From Amycolatopsis acidicola (GTDB lineage: Bacteria > Actinomycetota > Actinomycetes > Mycobacteriales > Pseudonocardiaceae): 64,000 bases of DNA. Every line of letters begins with the position of its first letter. The first letter of the stretch is position 1. Below, piece after piece: positions 61,034-64,000 of the stretch. Position numbers and translations under genes: made by a program. Location: NCBI RefSeq assembly GCF_007713735.2, contig NZ_VMNW02000009.1, positions 93,984-157,983 of the forward strand. Direction: 5' to 3'. The notes under the pieces are model-generated. The model did not search any database and was not told the DNA's origin. It worked only from the letters and a program-made list of their open reading frames with translations.

Positions 61034-61038
61034 ATTTG

Positions 61039-62235
61039 TCAAGCCGTTTGGGCTGTGGGTGGTGGTGAGTGGTGGAACTCGCGGCCGTCGCGGATCAGTG
61101 CCCAGATGAGGTCGACGAGGCGGCGGGCCAGGGCGATCAGGGCTTGGGTGTGGATCTTTCCTTCGTCTCGTTTCTTCTGGTAGAAGGTTCGGGAGGGGCC
61201 GTTTTTGACTTTGATGGCGGACAGGGCGGCGAGGTAGAACACGCGCCGCAGGCCGCGGTGGTAGCGGGTGGGTCGGTGCAGGTTGCCGCGCACCCGGCCG
61301 GAGTCACGTGGCACGGGGGCCAGCCCTGCGTAGGCGGCCAGGCGCCCGGAGTTGCCGAAGGACGCTTGCAGGTCGCCGCCGGTGTCGGCGAGCAGCTGGG
61401 CACCCAGGATCGGGCCGAACCCGTCGACACTGGTAATCGGCCCGGCGGCCGGGTGCTGCCCGAAACGCTCGGTGATGTGCTTGTCGAGGTCTTTGATCTC
61501 CCGCTCGAGATCGAGCAGTTGCCGGGCCAGCCTGGTGATCAGGGGCGCGGTGGTGGCTTCTGTGGGCAGGGCAAGACTTTGCTCGCCTGCCGCGGCCAGC
61601 GCTTTGTCCACTATGGACGAGGTGCTTTTCGGCCAGGCACCGTTGTCGCGCAGATGCGCGGTCAGGCCGGGCGCGCCGGCCTCGCGGATGGTGGCGGGGG
61701 TGCGGTAGCCGGTGAGCAGGATCAGCGGCGAGCGCGCGGAGTAGTCGAAAGCCCGCTCCAGGGCGGGAAAAATGCTCGCGAGCAGTTCACGCAGCCGGTT
61801 GACTCCCCGCACCCAGTCGGCCATCAGGTCCTCGCGCCGGGCGGTGAGGATCTTCAGATCGGCCGCGATCTCATCCGGACTCGTCACCGGCGTGAGATCG
61901 CCGCGCAGGCGAGCGGTTTCGGCGATGGTCTTGGCGTCTTTGGCATCGGTCTTGCCCTCACCGGCGAACGCCCCGGCCATCCGGTTGACCAGCCGGCCCG
62001 GCACATACACCACCGGCGCCCCGGTCCCGAGCAGCAGCGCCAGCAGCAGACCCGCGGCCCCGGAGGTCATGTCCACCGCCCACACCACCTCGGCCGCCTT
62101 CGCCCGAGTGCGAGCGATCAACTGCTCGATCGCGGCCTGCCCGTTGACCACCTTCCGGGAGAACACAACCTGACCGGTCTCATCGACCGCGCAGGCGTGG
62201 TGAAAGCCCTTGCCGACGTCGATCCCCACCCACAT
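61039..62235 (-). CDS. IS110-family transposase (DEDD/serine recombinase)
   Basis: ATG 62235 gives 398 residues. The N-terminal RuvC-like DEDD domain has Asp6 (GIDVGK), Asp55 in VWAVDMTSG where many members have Glu, and Asp97/Asp100 (KTDAKDA). A coiled-coil stretch follows at about 235-258. The C-terminal Tnp20 domain has VDGFGPILGAQLLAD and FGNSGRLAAYAGL, with Ser296 as the likely nucleophile. Family enzymes recombine DNA guided by a structured bridge RNA from the element. In-frame GTG starts at 62244 and 62250 are possible. All expected motifs are present, so the element may be active. Confidence 0.92.
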   Translation of the reverse strand: MWVGIDVGKGFHHACAVDETGQVVFSRKVVNGQAAIEQLIARTRAKAAEVVWAVDMTSGAAGLLLALLLGTGAPVVYVPGRLVNRMAGAFAGEGKTDAKDAKTIAETARLRGDLTPVTSPDEIAADLKILTARREDLMADWVRGVNRLRELLASIFPALERAFDYSARSPLILLTGYRTPATIREAGAPGLTAHLRDNGAWPKSTSSIVDKALAAAGEQSLALPTEATTAPLITRLARQLLDLEREIKDLDKHITERFGQHPAAGPITSVDGFGPILGAQLLADTGGDLQASFGNSGRLAAYAGLAPVPRDSGRVRGNLHRPTRYHRGLRRVFYLAALSAIKVKNGPSRTFYQKKRDEGKIHTQALIALARRLVDLIWALIRDGREFHHSPPPTAQTA

Positions 62236-62474
62236 CGTGCGCACCGCCACCCGGCCCGTCCCCTCATTTCCGCAGTTCAACCCCGTGGACGACCCGTCAG
62301 CAGCTCCATAAACAGCGACCGTGCGCAGATTTCAATCAGCGGCCAGGGCGTCCAGAACGGCGGGGCGGCTACTCCTTCGAAGCCACCCAACGGCAAGACG
62401 TCATCAGCCACACCCCACCGCCCTGGGCATTCAGAACATCCCGTCCTGAACATCAACAACCTTATGGAGACGCC
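62236..62474 (-). ncRNA. Noncoding left end of IS110 element, candidate bridge RNA region
   Basis: About 240 bp upstream of the transposase start have no supportable coding frame. In IS110-group elements this position encodes the bridge RNA with target- and donor-binding loops. I did not fold it, so the assignment rests on position and family. The last bases (ATGGAGACGCC) now supply the ribosome site for the aldehyde dehydrogenase start. Confidence 0.45.
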
Positions 62475-63941
62475 ATGACCACCTTCTCTTCGCAGCTCTA
62501 CATCGACGGCCGCTACACCGACGGCGACTCCGACACGCACGTGGCCGTGCGCAACCCGGCGACGGAGGAAACGATCGCCGAAGTCCCGCAAGCCTCACTC
62601 GCCGATGTCCGGCGCGCGATTTCGGCCGCACGCAGGGCTTTCGACGAAGGGCCGTGGGCGCGGATGAAACCCGCCGAACGTGCCGCGATCCTGCTCCGCA
62701 TGGCGGAGGAGATGGAGCGCAGGCTGCCCGACCTGGTCGACGTCAACATCGCCGAAGCCGGTTCCGTGCGGTGGGTGGCGGAAAGCATCCAGACGGCGGT
62801 GCCGGTGGCGCATCTGCGGGACATGGCCGAGCGGGTGATCCCGGCCTTCCCGTGGCAGCGCCCGATGGACCCGGCGATCGGCCCGCTGGGCGTGTCGCAG
62901 GGCCAGCTGCGGCGTGAGCCGTTCGGCGTGTGCGCGCTCATCGCGGCCTACAACTTCCCGTTCTTCCTCAGCATGATCAAGCTGATCCCGGCGCTCGCCG
63001 CCGGTTGCACGGCGGTGCTCAAACCGGCGCCGCTCACCCCGCTGGAATCCCTGCTGATCGGGGATTTCGCCGACGCCGCGGGGCTGCCGCCCGGCGTGGT
63101 GAACGTCGTGACCGGGGACGTCGAAGCCGGGCGCGAACTCACCACGAGCCCGCTGGTGGACCTCGTCAGCTTCACCGGCTCGGACACGGTGGGGCGGATG
63201 GTCTACGGCCAGGCGGCGGCCTCGCTGAAGAAGGTGGTGCTGGAGCTGGGCGGGAAATCCGCGAGTATCGTCCGCGCCGACGCCGACCTCGACGGCGCCA
63301 CCCGCTCCGCGGTGCTCGGCATCACGACGCACGCCGGGCAGGGTTGTTCGTTGCTGACGCGCACGATCGTCCACGAGTCGGTGCACGACGAACTGGTCTC
63401 GCGGATCCAGGCCGCGTTGGCGGCCGTACGGGTCGGTGATCCGGCTGACGCGAGTACCACGATGGGCCCGTTGATCAGCGAAGCGCAGCGCGACAAGGTG
63501 GAGAAGCTGATCCGCACCGGCGAGGAGGAGGGTGCCCGGATCGTCGCCGGCGGTGGGCGGCCCGCGGGGCTGGACAAGGGTTTCTTCGTCGAGCCGACAC
63601 TGTTCACGGGCGTGGACAACGCGATGACGATCGCGCAGACGGAGTTCTTCGGGCCGGTCGGGGTGATCGTGCCGTTCCGCACGGACGACGAGGCCGTCCG
63701 GCTGGCGAACGACAGCGCGTACGGATTGTCCGGCGGCGTGTGGAGCGCCGACACGACGGCGGCGTACGAGATCGCGACACGGCTGCGCACGGGCAGCGTG
63801 GCGATCAACGGGGGTGGCGGCGGGGTGAACCCGCGCGCGGCCTTCGGCGGCTACAAGCAGAGCGGCCTGGGCCGCGAATGGGGCGAGTTCGGGCTCGACG
63901 AGTTCCTGCAGACGAAGAGCATCAGCTGGGCCGCCCGCTGA
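62475..63941 (+). CDS. Aldehyde dehydrogenase (NAD(P)-dependent)
   Basis: The 488-residue enzyme has all catalytic residues: Asn160 (AAYNFPF), Glu257 (LELGGKS) and the nucleophile Cys291 (GQGCSLLT), with the cofactor motif FTGSDTVG near 233 and FFGPVGVIVPF near 395. It oxidises an aldehyde to an acid, likely a pathway intermediate. The IS110 element lies directly upstream; its end provides the GGAG that precedes the start. The reading frame is intact, but any former coupling to the LLM gene has been broken. Confidence 0.92.
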   Translation: MTTFSSQLYIDGRYTDGDSDTHVAVRNPATEETIAEVPQASLADVRRAISAARRAFDEGPWARMKPAERAAILLRMAEEMERRLPDLVDVNIAEAGSVRWVAESIQTAVPVAHLRDMAERVIPAFPWQRPMDPAIGPLGVSQGQLRREPFGVCALIAAYNFPFFLSMIKLIPALAAGCTAVLKPAPLTPLESLLIGDFADAAGLPPGVVNVVTGDVEAGRELTTSPLVDLVSFTGSDTVGRMVYGQAAASLKKVVLELGGKSASIVRADADLDGATRSAVLGITTHAGQGCSLLTRTIVHESVHDELVSRIQAALAAVRVGDPADASTTMGPLISEAQRDKVEKLIRTGEEEGARIVAGGGRPAGLDKGFFVEPTLFTGVDNAMTIAQTEFFGPVGVIVPFRTDDEAVRLANDSAYGLSGGVWSADTTAAYEIATRLRTGSVAINGGGGGVNPRAAFGGYKQSGLGREWGEFGLDEFLQTKSISWAAR

Positions 63942-64000
63942 CGAGTCGCCTCAGCGGAGGACCGCCCGCCGCCGAAACAGCGCTGGGCTGCCCCTGGACC
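63942..64000. other. Right edge, no gene seen
   Basis: The final 59 bases after the aldehyde dehydrogenase stop contain no recognisable coding or regulatory element. Confidence 0.5.

Larger units (their letters stand above)
61034..62474 (-). mobile_element. IS110-family insertion sequence
   Basis: The element of about 1,441 bp lies between ATGA at 61030-61033 and ATGA at 62475-62478. The first ATGA holds the LLM stop, the second the aldehyde dehydrogenase start. It has no clear terminal inverted repeats, as usual for IS110, and carries one transposase gene on the minus strand ending 5 bp from the right boundary, plus about 240 bp of noncoding sequence upstream of it. The exact ends are inferred from this repeat and the flanking gene logic, not from a comparison with an empty site. 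Confidence 0.8.

Overview
The window is very GC-rich DNA whose genes have strongly G/C-biased third positions, many GTG starts and ATGA/GTGA stop-start overlaps. The gene set (mce operon, F420-type luciferase-like oxidoreductase, mycofactocin-type SDRs, many acyl-CoA dehydrogenases) is that of an actinomycete. The N-acylamino acid racemase matches what I remember of the Amycolatopsis enzyme closely, so I infer Amycolatopsis or a near relative (Pseudonocardiaceae). I saw no rRNA, tRNA or CRISPR array.

Region 1 (about 121-14896, all minus strand) reads as one ten-gene peptide and amino-acid operon. In transcription order it holds a beta-lactamase-fold serine hydrolase, an oligopeptide ABC transporter (lipoprotein binding protein, permease, a fused permease-ATPase, ATPase), an S9 peptidase fused to a second beta-lactamase-fold domain, an M20 hydrolase, a GNAT acyltransferase, an N-succinyl/N-acylamino acid racemase and a PucR regulator. 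GNAT + racemase + M20 is the known set for irreversible D- to L-amino acid conversion through N-succinyl intermediates. The operon therefore looks like a scavenging route for D-residue-containing peptides. A membrane protein of unknown role lies upstream (14980-16314).

Region 2 (16536-29505) holds a cytochrome P450, a repeat-rich spacer, and a complete mce lipid-import operon in an unusual order: yrbEB first, then mceA-F, one Mas gene, yrbEA, and three more Mas genes. A large inverted repeat closes it.

Region 3 (29771-63941) is a dense catabolic island. It has a three-subunit molybdenum hydroxylase with an SDR, two pairs of acyl-CoA dehydrogenases, a double-hot-dog dehydratase, a second P450 with a His-type ferredoxin, a CoA-transferase, an amidohydrolase, a KstD-like flavoprotein, and an aromatic meta-cleavage set (flavin monooxygenase, extradiol dioxygenase, C-C hydrolase). 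It also has thiolase, crotonases, two further SDRs, an acyl-CoA ligase, an LLM oxidoreductase and an aldehyde dehydrogenase. This looks like uptake and breakdown of a hydrophobic cyclic compound (terpenoid, steroid-like or alkyl-aromatic); the substrate cannot be read from sequence.

Two features tie regions 2 and 3 together. First, a recurring near-palindrome of the form AAAGAGTRTACTCTTT lies in almost every promoter gap of these catabolic genes. Second, two regulators are tandem duplications, each carrying two complete GntR-FCD units in one chain. I propose that these unusual regulators, or one of them, read that operator. An IS110-family element (about 61034-62474) has inserted exactly between the LLM and aldehyde dehydrogenase genes, apparently splitting an ATGA overlap, and may carry a bridge RNA.
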